Counted from the stretch's first letter, positions 36,501-47,766 are shown. The stretch is 64,000 bases of DNA from Streptomyces sp. ADI96-02 (GCF_003846185.1 NZ_ML123034.1:4789615-4853614), one strand, 5' to 3'. Numbers and translations are program-made. The notes: a model not told the origin generated them from the letters alone.

Positions 36501-37688
36501 ATGACGATACGGACTGAACTCGACCTGACCGACGCCACCTCCTTCGCACGGAACGACGTGCACGAGTTCTGGCGCGACGTACGCAAGTCCCGGCCCGTGT
36601 ACTGGCACGACGGGGACCCGGGCTTCTGGGTCGTCGCCCGCCACGCCGACGTCTTGGCCTGCTACGCCGACGCGCGCGGCCTCAGCTCCGCCCGCGGCAC
36701 GGTGCTGGACGTGCTGCTGAGCGGCGGTGACTCGGCCGGCGGGAAGATGCTCGCGGTCACCGACCGGCCCCGCCACCGCGAGCTGCGCACGCTGATGCTG
36801 CGCGCCTTCTCGCCGCGCGTGCTCGGCGCGGTCGAGGACAGGGTGCGGGAACGCACGTCCCGGCTCGTCAGGAGCTTCACCGGGAAGGGCGAGTTCGATT
36901 TCGCCGCGGAAATCGCCGACCACATCCCGATGAACACCATCGGCGATCTGCTCTCCATTCCCGAGGCGGACCGCGAGAAGCTGCTGCGCTGGAACAAACT
37001 GGCGCTCTCCTCGGCCGACGAGACGGCCGACCGGCTGGATTCGCTGGAGGCCCGGAACGAGATCGTGGGCTACTTCATGGACCTCGTCCGGTACCGGCGC
37101 GACCACCCCGGCGACGACGTCGTCAGCATGATCGCCACGGCGGAGGCCGGCGACGGCCCGCTGACCCTGGAGGAGGCCGCGCTCAACTGCTACAGCCTGG
37201 TGCTGGGCGGCGACGAGTCCTCCCGGGTGTCCGCGATCTGCGCCGTGAAGACGCTCGCCGAACACCCGGCCCAGTGGCGTGCGCTGCGCGACGGCTCGGC
37301 CGGCGTCGACTCGGCCGTCGAGGAGGTGCTGCGCTGGGCCACGCCCGCCATGCACTTCGCGCGCACGGCCGTCCAGGACAGGGAGATCGGCGGCCGGCGG
37401 GTCCGGGCGGGCGACATCGTGACCCTGTGGAACACGTCCGCCAACAACGACGAGGAGGTGTTCGACCGGCCGCGCCGGTTCGACCTGACCCGCTCGCCCA
37501 ACAAGCACGTGTCGCTCGGCCACGGCCCCCATTTCTGCGTCGGCGCGTTCCTCGGCCGAGCGGAGCTGCGGGCGCTGCTGAACGCGCTCACCGAGTCGGT
37601 GACCGGAATCGAGGTGTGCGGAAGACCCGGACCGATCTACTCGAACTTCCTGAACGGCTACGACAGCCTGCCGGTCGCCTTCCACTGA
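36501..37688 (+). CDS. ecm12: Cytochrome P450, probable carrier-bound tryptophan beta-hydroxylase
   Basis: This is a 395-residue soluble P450. The I-helix region reads L-V-L-G-G-D-E-S-S-R, the K-helix E-E-V-L-R and the heme loop L-G-H-G-P-H-F-C-V-G with Cys346. The Gly-Gly-Asp-Glu-Ser I-helix replaces the usual acid-Thr pair, as in P450s that hydroxylate aminoacyl-carrier substrates (the NovI-type group). With the adjacent A-T didomain it should hydroxylate the beta-carbon of Trp held on the carrier, as shown for related systems. Electron-transfer partners are not encoded here. It ends six bases from the convergent didomain gene. Confidence 0.88.
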   Translation: MTIRTELDLTDATSFARNDVHEFWRDVRKSRPVYWHDGDPGFWVVARHADVLACYADARGLSSARGTVLDVLLSGGDSAGGKMLAVTDRPRHRELRTLMLRAFSPRVLGAVEDRVRERTSRLVRSFTGKGEFDFAAEIADHIPMNTIGDLLSIPEADREKLLRWNKLALSSADETADRLDSLEARNEIVGYFMDLVRYRRDHPGDDVVSMIATAEAGDGPLTLEEAALNCYSLVLGGDESSRVSAICAVKTLAEHPAQWRALRDGSAGVDSAVEEVLRWATPAMHFARTAVQDREIGGRRVRAGDIVTLWNTSANNDEEVFDRPRRFDLTRSPNKHVSLGHGPHFCVGAFLGRAELRALLNALTESVTGIEVCGRPGPIYSNFLNGYDSLPVAFH

Positions 37689-37694
37689 CGGTCC

Positions 37695-39458
37695 TCAGCC
37701 CTCCAGACGGCTCTCGACGGCCGCGGCCAGCTCACCGATCGTCGCCGCCTCCAGCACGGTCCGGATCGGCAGCGCGATCGCGAACCGCTCGCGGATCCGG
37801 ACGGTCAGCCGCGTCGCCTGCACCGAATGCCCGCCGAGACCACTGAAGTTGTCGGTGACCCGCGCCTCCGGAATCCCGAGGATGTCCTGCACGATCGCGC
37901 AGAGCACGGCCGCCGAGCCGTCCGCCTCGACGGCCTTCCGCACCGGCGACCCGTCCTCCTGCCGCTCGTCCGCCCCCGGTCCCGGTCCCGGAAGGGCCGC
38001 CCGGTCGATCTTCCCGTTGGCCAGCGTCGGGAACCGGTCCAGCACCGCGACCCGGGACGGCACCATGTGCGCGGGGAGCGACCGCGCCACATGGGCCCGC
38101 AGTTCGCCGGGATCGACGGGCGTGCTGACGGTGACACAGCCGACGACGTGCGCGTCCGCGAGTTCCCCCCGCACCACCGCGACGGCGACGTCCACCGCCG
38201 GATGGGAGGCGAGCCGGGTCTCGATCTCGCCCAGTTCGACGCGGAAGCCGCGCAGCTTCACCTGGCCGTCCACCCGGCCCGCGAAGTGCAGCTCCCCTCC
38301 CGGACCGCTGCGGCCCCGGTCGCCTGTACGGTACATACGGCTGCCCGGGGGCCCGAACGGGTCGGCCACGAACACGGCCGCGGTCGCCGGGAACCGGCGG
38401 AGATAGCCGCGTGCCAGACCGCTGCCCGCGATGTACAGCTCGCCCTCCGCCCCGGGCGGGGCCGGGCGCAGCCGCTCGTCGAGTACCCGCACCTCGTTGC
38501 CGATCCACGGAGTGCCGATGCCGACGTCACCGCCCTCGCGCACCGGCCCGCCGACCGTGGCCCCCACGGTCACCTCGGTCGGGCCGTAACCATTGAACAT
38601 CCGCCGTCCCCGCGACCACTTGCGCACCAGCGTCGGCGTGCAGCTGTCGCCCGTGGACATGACGGTCCCGCCGGCCAGGACGCCGTCGGCGTCCGTCTCG
38701 CTGAGCGCGACCGGCGGCAGCACCGCGTGGGTGATGCCGTACGTGCGCAGGGTGTCCCGCAGCGGCAGGCCCGGCAGCAGGTCCTCCGCGGGGGCCATCA
38801 CCAGCGCCGCGCCGGACAGCAGCGCCAGGGTGACGTCCCAGAACGCGGCGTCGAAACAGATCGACGCCCACTGGAGCACCCGGTCGCCGGGCCCGGCCCC
38901 CAGGACGGCCGCCTGGGTGGCCGCCATGTCGCGCACGCCCTCGTGGGGCACGGCGACGCCCTTGGGCGTCCCGGTCGACCCCGAGGTGTAGATGACGTAC
39001 ATCAGGTGATCGGGGCGCAGCTCGGCCAGGCGTTCGTGCTGGGCGACGTCATGCCCCGGCAGTCGCGCGCACGAGGCGCGGAACTCCGTTTCGTCCAGGA
39101 CGAGTTCCGGAAGTCCCGCGCCGAAGGGAGCCACCTGGGACGACCGCAGGAGCAGCGCCGGCCGGGCGTCGGACAGGATGAACGACAGCCGGTCGGCCGG
39201 ATAGGCGGGGTCGAGCGGGAGGTAGGCCCCGCCCGCCTTGAGCACCGCCATGACCGCCACGATCAGTTCGTTCGACTTCGGCGCGGCTGCGGCCACGAGC
39301 GAGTCGGGGCCGACCCCGTGAGCGATCAGGCGGCGGGCGAGCCGGTTGGCCCGGGTGTTGAGCTCCGCGTACCCGAACGTGCCGTGCTCGTCGATGAGGG
39401 CGGGCTCCCCGCCCCACCGGGCGGCTGCCGACTCGAACAGTGCCGGGACCGTGTTCAA
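37695..39458 (-). CDS. ecm13: Adenylation-carrier didomain (A-T), probable Trp loader
   Basis: This is a 587-residue stand-alone A-T protein. The A core Y-T-S-G-S-T-G-T-P-K-G, N-G-Y-G-P-T-E and Y-R-T-G-D precede a carrier domain with L-G-G-H-S (Ser545). The specificity residues read D-A-W-V-M-T-G-V-G. I assign Trp from context: P450, dioxygenase and MbtH neighbours, as in echinomycin Ecm13 and thiocoraline TioK. The code alone would not prove it. The aminoacyl thioester would be hydroxylated by the P450, then released by the type II thioesterase. The TTG start follows AAGGAG at ten bases. The last T residues lie only six bases from the P450 stop. Confidence 0.88.
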   Translation of the reverse strand: MNTVPALFESAAARWGGEPALIDEHGTFGYAELNTRANRLARRLIAHGVGPDSLVAAAAPKSNELIVAVMAVLKAGGAYLPLDPAYPADRLSFILSDARPALLLRSSQVAPFGAGLPELVLDETEFRASCARLPGHDVAQHERLAELRPDHLMYVIYTSGSTGTPKGVAVPHEGVRDMAATQAAVLGAGPGDRVLQWASICFDAAFWDVTLALLSGAALVMAPAEDLLPGLPLRDTLRTYGITHAVLPPVALSETDADGVLAGGTVMSTGDSCTPTLVRKWSRGRRMFNGYGPTEVTVGATVGGPVREGGDVGIGTPWIGNEVRVLDERLRPAPPGAEGELYIAGSGLARGYLRRFPATAAVFVADPFGPPGSRMYRTGDRGRSGPGGELHFAGRVDGQVKLRGFRVELGEIETRLASHPAVDVAVAVVRGELADAHVVGCVTVSTPVDPGELRAHVARSLPAHMVPSRVAVLDRFPTLANGKIDRAALPGPGPGADERQEDGSPVRKAVEADGSAAVLCAIVQDILGIPEARVTDNFSGLGGHSVQATRLTVRIRERFAIALPIRTVLEAATIGELAAAVESRLEG

Positions 39459-39579
39459 CCGCAGTCAGCTCCTTCTGCGAGTGTCCGTGATCGACGGCGA
39501 ATCTAACGTCCTCCCCGCCGGGCGCCGGGCGAATCCTTCCCGTCTCTGTCAGGCGCGCCCGGTGCTCGCGGGGCAGCCC

Positions 39580-40782
39580 TCAGTCGACCTCGGCGGGCAC
39601 CCGGAGGGCGTCGCGGGACCGGGTGACGGCGGCCGTGCCGTCGCTGACGTGCAGGACCGCGTCGGCCGTGTCCAGCGTGGCCGGCTCCAGCGGGAAGTAG
39701 CCCTGCTGCGGGGAGACGTCGGTCCGGGTCCGGGCGGCGGCCACCGCGGTGGCGGGGACCAGGGCCCAGTCGGCTGCCCGGCCCTGGAGGCCGCCCTCGT
39801 AGGTGTCCGGATCGGGTTCGCCCAGACCCAGGGCCTCGCTGCGGCCCAGGCTGCCGGCCACGAAGGTGTACTGGTCGCCCAGCAGCGGGGCCACGACCGT
39901 GCCCGCGCCGGGCCAGCTGACGCTCAGGTCTCCCAGGCTCCAACTGCTCGGGCCGCGCTGGAGGTGCACGTTGTGGGCGAAGACCAGCGTCGCGCCCCGG
40001 CGGGCCTCGACGCTGCGGATGTCGAGGAGGTTCTGCGCCATGAGGGCGTCCCGGGTGGCGAACAGCCGGCTCAGCCGGTCACCGGGCTCCAGGCGCTGGG
40101 CCGCCTGACCGTGGTAGCGCAGGAGGGCCGCCCCGGCGGCCAGGTGCGTCCTGGCCCGAAGCCACTCGGCGCGCGAGGTCTGCGCGATCCGCTCGCTCGC
40201 ACGGGCGTGGAGCTGGGTGAACATGTCCTCCGCGAGGCGCCGCAACCGCTCCGCCTCCGGTGTGGCGCCGACGGACTCGGCCGGGTGCATCACCGCCTCC
40301 GTACGGCTCCACCGCTCGTCGGCGCCGCACAACTCGGCGATGTCGAGGTCGAGTCGCAGGAAGTCGCGGGCGTGTTCGAGGTAGCGGCGCGGGCTGGGGG
40401 CGCTGGTGGTCTCCATCGGGGTGTCGAAGCCGTGGACGGCCAGCCGCTCGCGCGGCGGCCGGTCCGCGTTGTGCTCGCGCATCCAGGCGACGAGACGGCG
40501 GTTCGCCTCCAGGTCTCCCAGCCGGTGGGAGAAGCCCCCGGCCATCACCTGGTCGAGGTCGTCGTCGCCGCCCTGGACGTAGGCGTCGACGCGCAGCGCG
40601 GCCACGCGGTCGGTCTCCAGGGCGATCGACCGGAAGCCGAGGGGGGCCAGCCGGGCGAGGAGTTCGTTGCGGATCCACCCGAAGGCGTGTTCCAGATGGG
40701 TGGGTTCCCCGAGTGCCAGCACATCGCACGTGGCCGGGGAGAGGTGGTGAAGGTCCTTGCTCATGTCTGTCAATCGAATCAT
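39580..40782 (-). CDS. Erythromycin-esterase-family protein
   Basis: This is a 400-residue member of the EreA/EreB-like fold. It has the family's early G-E-P-T-H-L-E, E-T-D-R, V-H-G-F-D-T-P, and the late A-H-N-V-H-L-Q-R block with a conserved His. The family hydrolyses macrolide esters, but many actinobacterial members have no known substrate. It is encoded directly downstream of the TioE-like regulator, and the same trio (esterase-like, TioE-like, UvrA-like) recurs in actinobacteria, pointing to stress or resistance. Its position also resembles the slot of a proposed hydrolase for the kynurenine step in echinomycin clusters. Either role is inference. Confidence 0.85.
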   Translation of the reverse strand: MIRLTDMSKDLHHLSPATCDVLALGEPTHLEHAFGWIRNELLARLAPLGFRSIALETDRVAALRVDAYVQGGDDDLDQVMAGGFSHRLGDLEANRRLVAWMREHNADRPPRERLAVHGFDTPMETTSAPSPRRYLEHARDFLRLDLDIAELCGADERWSRTEAVMHPAESVGATPEAERLRRLAEDMFTQLHARASERIAQTSRAEWLRARTHLAAGAALLRYHGQAAQRLEPGDRLSRLFATRDALMAQNLLDIRSVEARRGATLVFAHNVHLQRGPSSWSLGDLSVSWPGAGTVVAPLLGDQYTFVAGSLGRSEALGLGEPDPDTYEGGLQGRAADWALVPATAVAAARTRTDVSPQQGYFPLEPATLDTADAVLHVSDGTAAVTRSRDALRVPAEVD

Positions 40783-40800
40783 TGAAAGACCCTTTGAGAC

Positions 40801-41580
40801 TCAGGGCGACCCGGCCGTACGTGCGGACGGGCCGGCCGCGCCGCCAGGTCTCAAACCGGTCGGCGGGGCGGAGTCCAGCAGGGGCACGTATTCGGCGAGC
40901 CGCGCCGCCGCCCCGAGCATCGACACCCCGCGAACGGTGAGCCGCCGCCGCCAGTCGTCGAGGGCCGCCGACAGCGCCTCGGTGCCGCCGGCCGTGCGGA
41001 TCTGCCGGACGACCGTGCCGATGTGCTCCAGCGGGTAGCCGCCGCGCCGCAGGAGATGGGCCAGTTCGGCGTCGCGGACGTCCGGCGCCCCGTACGAGCG
41101 GTGTCCGGTGACCGGCTCCCGGGCCGGGCTCAGGATGCCCGCCACCTCCCAGTTGCGCAGGGTCGCCGGGGTGACGCCCAGGCGGCGGGCGAGTTCGCCG
41201 ATGCTGAGCGGCCGGCCGCCGGCGGGCGGGTCCTCCACGGGGCCGGGGCCGGAGGTCAGGTGCTCGACGGCCCGGCCCACCGCGTCCAACGTCCCCCGGT
41301 CGCGCAGCAACTGGGTGTGGCCCCGGTCGACGGCCGCGAGCGCGGCGTCGAGTTCGCCCGCGTTGAGCGACCGCATGATCTGCCCGCCGACGGCGTACCC
41401 GTAGGCCCCGGTGAGCGCCAGATACGCGCGCAGCGCCGTCGCGTGCCTCTCGGTGTAGGCCCGGTAGCCGGACGCGGTGCGCTCGGCGAAGGGGATGAAG
41501 CCGTCCCGCTCGTAGTTGCGGACCGCCTGGGTCGAAATGCCGTGCTCACGAGCCAGGTCGAACGGGCGCAGGTGCTTCAT
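40801..41580 (-). CDS. TioE-family MerR-type regulator with two HTH segments
   Basis: This is a 259-residue protein. The N-terminus L-R-P-F-D-L-A-R-E-H-G-I-S-T-Q-A-V-R-N-Y-E-R-D-G-F-I-P is a MerR DNA-binding helix set. A second MerR-like segment appears after residue 120 (S-I-G-E-L-A-R-R-L-G-V-T-P-A-T-L-R-N-W-E), the tandem arrangement seen in thiocoraline-cluster TioE. It is divergent from the UvrA-like gene with the operator region between them, and co-directional with the esterase. It probably senses the drug or DNA damage and controls the resistance genes on both sides. ATG 41580 is chosen because the MerR domain begins here; the upstream frame overlaps the operator. Confidence 0.87.
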   Translation of the reverse strand: MKHLRPFDLAREHGISTQAVRNYERDGFIPFAERTASGYRAYTERHATALRAYLALTGAYGYAVGGQIMRSLNAGELDAALAAVDRGHTQLLRDRGTLDAVGRAVEHLTSGPGPVEDPPAGGRPLSIGELARRLGVTPATLRNWEVAGILSPAREPVTGHRSYGAPDVRDAELAHLLRRGGYPLEHIGTVVRQIRTAGGTEALSAALDDWRRRLTVRGVSMLGAAARLAEYVPLLDSAPPTGLRPGGAAGPSARTAGSP

Positions 41581-41583
41581 GGT

Positions 41584-41650
41584 TTGAGACTTTATCCCAA
41601 GAGAAAGGGGATTCTCGTTCCCAAGTCTCAACCGAGTTTAAAGGTATACG
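41584..41650. promoter_or_regulatory. Divergent tioE-like/uvrA-like promoter with TTGAGACTT inverted repeat
   Basis: TTGAGACTT (41584-41592) and AAGTCTCAA (41623-41631) form a perfect 9-bp inverted repeat spaced by 30 bases. Nested inside is GAGAA-N6-TTCTC at 41601-41616. TATACG at 41645-41650 is a good -10 element for the UvrA-like gene but lacks a consensus -35, as expected for a MerR-activated promoter. A half-site TTTGAGACT recurs at about 40793-40801, just before the esterase start. Confidence 0.6.
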
Positions 41651-41738
41651 CTTGACTCACATGAGCCGGGAAGTTGAGGAATCCGTCGCCACGCCGTACG
41701 GCGAAGGCGTGCCGCGTCCGACACTCGAAAGGGACTCC

Positions 41739-44117
<2,379 letters not shown>

Positions 44118-44142
44118 CCCGCGCAGCCCTGCTCACGGACGC

Positions 44143-44177
44143 GCCCCGCCCTCCTCGCCCGGTCGAGGGGGCGGGGC
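44143..44177 (+). terminator. Hairpin between the UvrA-like and disulfide-enzyme genes
   Basis: A 14-bp stem with one bulged T, closed by a six-base loop, starts 26 bases after the UvrA-like stop. It could end or attenuate that transcript before the tailoring and export genes. Confidence 0.55.
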
Positions 44178-44210
44178 CGTCCTCCCCCGTCCGAGGAAGG
44201 GAACCGAGCG

Positions 44211-45149
44211 ATGCCCTCACACCCCGACCACGCGACCGTCGTCGTGGGAGCCGGCCCGGCCGGGCTCGCCGCGGCGCTCGGCCTGGCCCGGTACCGCCAC
44301 CCCGTGACCGTCGTGGACAGCGCCCGCCCGCCGCGCAACGGCGTGTCGGCGGGCGTTCACGGCCACCTCGGGACGGACGGCGCCACACCCGCCGAATTCC
44401 GGGCCCGCGCCTGGCGGGAACTCGCCCGCTACCCGACCGTCGAGCGGCTGGAGGGCGACGCCGAGAACGTGTGCGCCACCGGGTCCGGAGGCTTCCGGGT
44501 GGCTCTCGACGGAGGCAGGAGCATCGAGGCCGGGACGGTCCTGCTCGCGACCGGCGTCATCGACGTCTTCCCGGCCGAGGTGGACGGCTTCGCGGCCTGC
44601 TGGGGCCGCAGCGTCATCCACTGCCCGTACTGCCTCGGCGAGGAGAACGCCGGCCGGCGCTGGGCGACGGTCACCGACAGCCCGCAACTCGCCGCGCTGT
44701 CGGCCGTGGCCTTCCGCGCCTGGAGCGAGGACGCGATCGCCGTCTGCCCGGAGTCCATGCCCGGCCTGGAGGACGCCCGCTCCACCGCGCGGGGCGCGGG
44801 AGGCGACGTCGTCACGGGCACGGTCCGCCGCCTGCACCACCGCCAGGGCTCTCTCTACGCGGTGGAGTTGGCCGACGGCAGCATGCTGGAGCGCCAGACG
44901 CTGGTGTGGACCCCGCGACAACGTCAACAACCTTTCGTGGAGCGGGTGGTGGACGAACTGAAGCTGACGGTCGACGACGCGGGCTTCGTCGGCGTCGACG
45001 CGTCCCGGTGCACCAACGTGCCCGGCCTCTACGCGGCCGGGGACCTGGCCGACAGGTGGAAGCAGTCCGTCACCGCGTCCGCCGCGGCGGGCGCGGAGGC
45101 CGCCGACGCCATCCACATGGCGGCGCTGCTGAACGCGGCCCGTCGCTGA
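44211..45149 (+). CDS. ecm17: Thioredoxin-reductase-like disulfide-forming flavoenzyme (Ecm17 type)
   Basis: This is a 312-residue protein with N-terminal G-A-G-P-A-G-L-A-A-A-L for FAD, the redox pair C-P-Y-C at residues 138-141, and the closing G-L-Y-A-A-G-D-L. It lacks a clear second nucleotide-binding G-x-G-x-x-G/A, so it probably uses oxygen rather than NADPH, as dithiol oxidases such as GliT and HlmI do. It should oxidise the two N-Me-Cys thiols of the macrocycle to the cross-ring disulfide, giving a triostin-type product. Start ATG 44211 follows AGGAAGGGAA. It is followed closely by the exporter genes. Confidence 0.9.
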   Translation: MPSHPDHATVVVGAGPAGLAAALGLARYRHPVTVVDSARPPRNGVSAGVHGHLGTDGATPAEFRARAWRELARYPTVERLEGDAENVCATGSGGFRVALDGGRSIEAGTVLLATGVIDVFPAEVDGFAACWGRSVIHCPYCLGEENAGRRWATVTDSPQLAALSAVAFRAWSEDAIAVCPESMPGLEDARSTARGAGGDVVTGTVRRLHHRQGSLYAVELADGSMLERQTLVWTPRQRQQPFVERVVDELKLTVDDAGFVGVDASRCTNVPGLYAAGDLADRWKQSVTASAAAGAEAADAIHMAALLNAARR

Positions 45150-45185
45150 ACCGCCGCTGAACCCACCGCTACGAGATGAGGGCAG

Positions 45186-46172
45186 ATGCCATTAGCGATC
45201 AGAACGGTCGGACTCTGTAAGCGGTTCGGGTCGCTGACCGCGCTCGACCACCTCGAACTCGGCGTCGCCGAAGGCACGGTGCACGGATTGCTCGGACCCA
45301 ACGGCGCGGGCAAGACCACCGCCGTCCGGGTCCTGAGCACCTTGATCAGACCGGATGAGGGAACGGCCGAGGTCTTCGGCGTGGACGTGCGCAGCGATCC
45401 CCGGCGAGTGCGGTCGATCATCGGCCTCACCGGCCAGTACGCGGCCGTCGACGAACTGCTCACCGGGCGCGAGAACCTCCACATGATCGGCAGGCTGTTC
45501 CGCCTGTCGAAGCCGGAGAGCCGGGCGCGCGCGAGTGAACTGCTGGAACGCTTCGACCTGGAGGACGCGGCCGACCGGCAGCCCCGGACGTACTCCGGCG
45601 GCACCCGGCGCAGGCTCGACGTCGCCGCCAGCCTCATGGCGCGGCCCCGGCTCATCTTCCTCGACGAACCGACCACCGGCCTCGATCCGCGCAGCCGGAT
45701 GGAGGTGTGGCGGATCGTGCGCGAACTGGTCGCGGGCGGTACGACCGTGCTGCTGACCACGCAGTACCTGGAGGAGGCGGACCAACTCGCCGACTCGCTC
45801 TCGGTGATCGACCACGGCCGGGTCATCGTCAGCGGCACCCCGGACGAACTCAAGGCACAGGTGGGCCAGGACCGGATCAGCATCACCCTCCTGGACGCGG
45901 CCGCCGTCGAGGAGACGGTACGGCTGCTACGGGCACGGCTGGGCACCGAACCGGTCGTCGCCGTCCCGGAGAAGATGCGGGTCCACGCGGCCCTCGGCGA
46001 CGGCGGCAGCTGGCTCGACCTGCCGCAGCTGCTCAAGGACTCCGGCATCGCGATCGGTGACGTGGCGCTCCGCCACCCCACCCTCGACGACGTCTTCCTC
46101 GCGGTGACCGGCCGATCGGCCGAGAACGGCACCGACCAGCGCACCACCGGGAAGGGAAACGAGCGGCCATGA
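45186..46172 (+). CDS. DrrA-like ABC exporter ATPase (contains a TTA codon)
   Basis: This is a 328-residue single-NBD ATPase of the daunorubicin-resistance DrrA family. Walker A is G-P-N-G-A-G-K-T-T near residue 37, then the signature Y-S-G-G-T-R-R-R-L and Walker B L-I-F-L-D-E-P-T-T-G-L-D-P. The C-terminal third is the DrrA-type regulatory domain ending in L-D-D-V-F-L. It pairs with the overlapping permease gene to export the depsipeptide. Codon 3 is TTA (45192-45194), the only TTA I noticed in the cluster, so exporter expression should depend on bldA tRNA. Confidence 0.9.
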   Translation: MPLAIRTVGLCKRFGSLTALDHLELGVAEGTVHGLLGPNGAGKTTAVRVLSTLIRPDEGTAEVFGVDVRSDPRRVRSIIGLTGQYAAVDELLTGRENLHMIGRLFRLSKPESRARASELLERFDLEDAADRQPRTYSGGTRRRLDVAASLMARPRLIFLDEPTTGLDPRSRMEVWRIVRELVAGGTTVLLTTQYLEEADQLADSLSVIDHGRVIVSGTPDELKAQVGQDRISITLLDAAAVEETVRLLRARLGTEPVVAVPEKMRVHAALGDGGSWLDLPQLLKDSGIAIGDVALRHPTLDDVFLAVTGRSAENGTDQRTTGKGNERP

Positions 46173-46987
46173 CCTCCACCACCCTGACGCGGGAGACCAG
46201 CACGCCGAGGACGCGGTCGCGCGGCGACCTGGCGTGGTGGTTCTCCGATGTCTGGCAGATGACCCTGCGCAACGTACGGCACGTGCTGCGCAGCCCCGAA
46301 CTGGTGATGTTCTCGCTCGTCCAGCCGGTGCTGTTCATCCTGCTGTTCACCTACGTCTTCGGCGGCGCCATCGACGTCGGGGGCGAGCGCTACGCACAGT
46401 TCCTGCTGCCCGGCATCCTCGTTCAGATGGCGCTCTACGGTTCGGCCGCCGGAACCACCATCGGCGTCGCCGCGGAGATGCGCGAGGGCCTGATGGACCG
46501 CTTCCGCTCGATGCCGATGAGCCGTACCTCCGTACTCATCGGACGCACGCTGTCGGAGATCTTCCGCAACGTCTGCGTCGCCGCCGTGACCGTGGGCGTC
46601 GGCCTGCTGGTCGGCTTCCGGTTCCGCAACGGCTTCCTGCCCGCGCTGGCCGGCCTGCTCCTGCTGATGCTCTTCGGCTACGCCGTGTCGTGGTTCGCCG
46701 CCTACCTCGGGCTGGTGGTGCGCAACGCGGAGGCCGCCCAGGCGGTCGGCGGGGTGTGGATCTTCCCGTTCACCCTGCTGTCCTCGGCCTTCGTACCGAC
46801 GGGAAGCATGCCGGACTGGCTCCAGGTGTACGCCGCCCACAGCCCCATGACGGCGGCCGTGAACGCCCTGCGCGCCCTGTTCACCGGCGGACCGGCGGCC
46901 AGTCCCGTGCTCCAGACGCTCGCCTGGTCGATCGGCCTGATCGTGGTGTTCGCCCCGCTCGCGGTCCGCAGGTACGGCACGCGCTGA
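46169..46987 (+). CDS. DrrB-like ABC-2 exporter permease
   Basis: This is a 272-residue membrane protein with an N-terminal cytoplasmic stretch and about six membrane segments, of the ABC-2/DrrB type. It has L-F-S-L-V-Q-P-V-L-F-I-L-L-F at the first segment and the family block E-M-R-E-G-L-M-D-R-F-R-S-M-P-M. Its ATG overlaps the ATPase stop by four bases (ATGA), indicating translational coupling and a two-component exporter. The likely cargo is the quinomycin-type product, as a second line of resistance besides the UvrA-like protein. Confidence 0.9.
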   Translation: MTSTTLTRETSTPRTRSRGDLAWWFSDVWQMTLRNVRHVLRSPELVMFSLVQPVLFILLFTYVFGGAIDVGGERYAQFLLPGILVQMALYGSAAGTTIGVAAEMREGLMDRFRSMPMSRTSVLIGRTLSEIFRNVCVAAVTVGVGLLVGFRFRNGFLPALAGLLLLMLFGYAVSWFAAYLGLVVRNAEAAQAVGGVWIFPFTLLSSAFVPTGSMPDWLQVYAAHSPMTAAVNALRALFTGGPAASPVLQTLAWSIGLIVVFAPLAVRRYGTR

Positions 46988-47043
46988 AGGCCGGTGACAG
47001 AGGTCGGCAAGAGACGGAGGCGGCCGAGGAGGGGGACACCATC

Positions 47044-47766
47044 ATGGAGCGCATGAGCGAAGCCGACGGACCTGACGGACCCGGCGCGATGACCGAGGTC
47101 TTCGACGCCGTCTACCGGGGCGAGAGCCCGTTCGGGAAGCGGCCCCCCTGGGAGATCGGGGAGCCCCAGCCCGTCTACGTCGCCCTGGAGGAAGCCGGAC
47201 TCATCGGCGGCGCGGTGCTCGACGCCGGCTGCGGCACCGGCGAGGACGCCCTCCACCTGGCCGGCAAGGGCTACGCGGTGACGGGCCTCGACCTCTCTCC
47301 GACGGCGGTCTCCCTCGCCCGGGACAAAGCCGCCGAACGCGGACTCGACGCGGTCTTCGACGTCGCCGACGCCCTCGAACTCACCGGATACGAAGGGCGC
47401 TTCGACACCGTGATCGACGTGGGCCTCGCCCACACCTTCGACGCCGGAAGGCTGCGCGCCTACGCCGCGGCCCTGCACCGGGCCTGCCGCCCGGGGGCGC
47501 TGGCGCACATCCTCTCGATCAGCGACCGGGGAGCCGCGGAGATGCAGGCCCGCCTCGCCGAAGCCATCGCGGAGATACCGGCGCCGCTTCCGGACGACGC
47601 GTCGGAGTCGCCCGGCCTCCGGCGCTCCGCCGACCACCTGCGCGACGGCTTCGCCGACGGCTGGACGGTCGAGTCGATCACCGGGACCCGCATCCGAGGC
47701 GTCGTCCCGCCCACGGCGGAACTCCTCGACGTGCACGCCTGGCTCGGGCGATTCCGCCGCATCTGA
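47044..47766 (+). CDS. ecm18: SAM methyltransferase, probable disulfide-to-thioacetal enzyme (Ecm18 type)
   Basis: This is a 240-residue class I methyltransferase. After F-D-A-V-Y-R-G-E-S-P-F-G-K and P-P-W-E-I-G, motif I reads V-L-D-A-G-C-G-T-G-E-D-A near residue 58. F-D-T-V-I-D-V-G-L-A-H-T-F serves as motif IV. In echinomycin biosynthesis Ecm18 S-methylates one sulfur of the disulfide of triostin A, which rearranges to the thioacetal bridge. Position beside the disulfide enzyme and exporter supports the same role; an N- or O-methyltransferase is the alternative. Start ATG 47044 follows GGAGGGGGA; ATG 47053 is also in frame. Confidence 0.85.
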   Translation: MERMSEADGPDGPGAMTEVFDAVYRGESPFGKRPPWEIGEPQPVYVALEEAGLIGGAVLDAGCGTGEDALHLAGKGYAVTGLDLSPTAVSLARDKAAERGLDAVFDVADALELTGYEGRFDTVIDVGLAHTFDAGRLRAYAAALHRACRPGALAHILSISDRGAAEMQARLAEAIAEIPAPLPDDASESPGLRRSADHLRDGFADGWTVESITGTRIRGVVPPTAELLDVHAWLGRFRRI

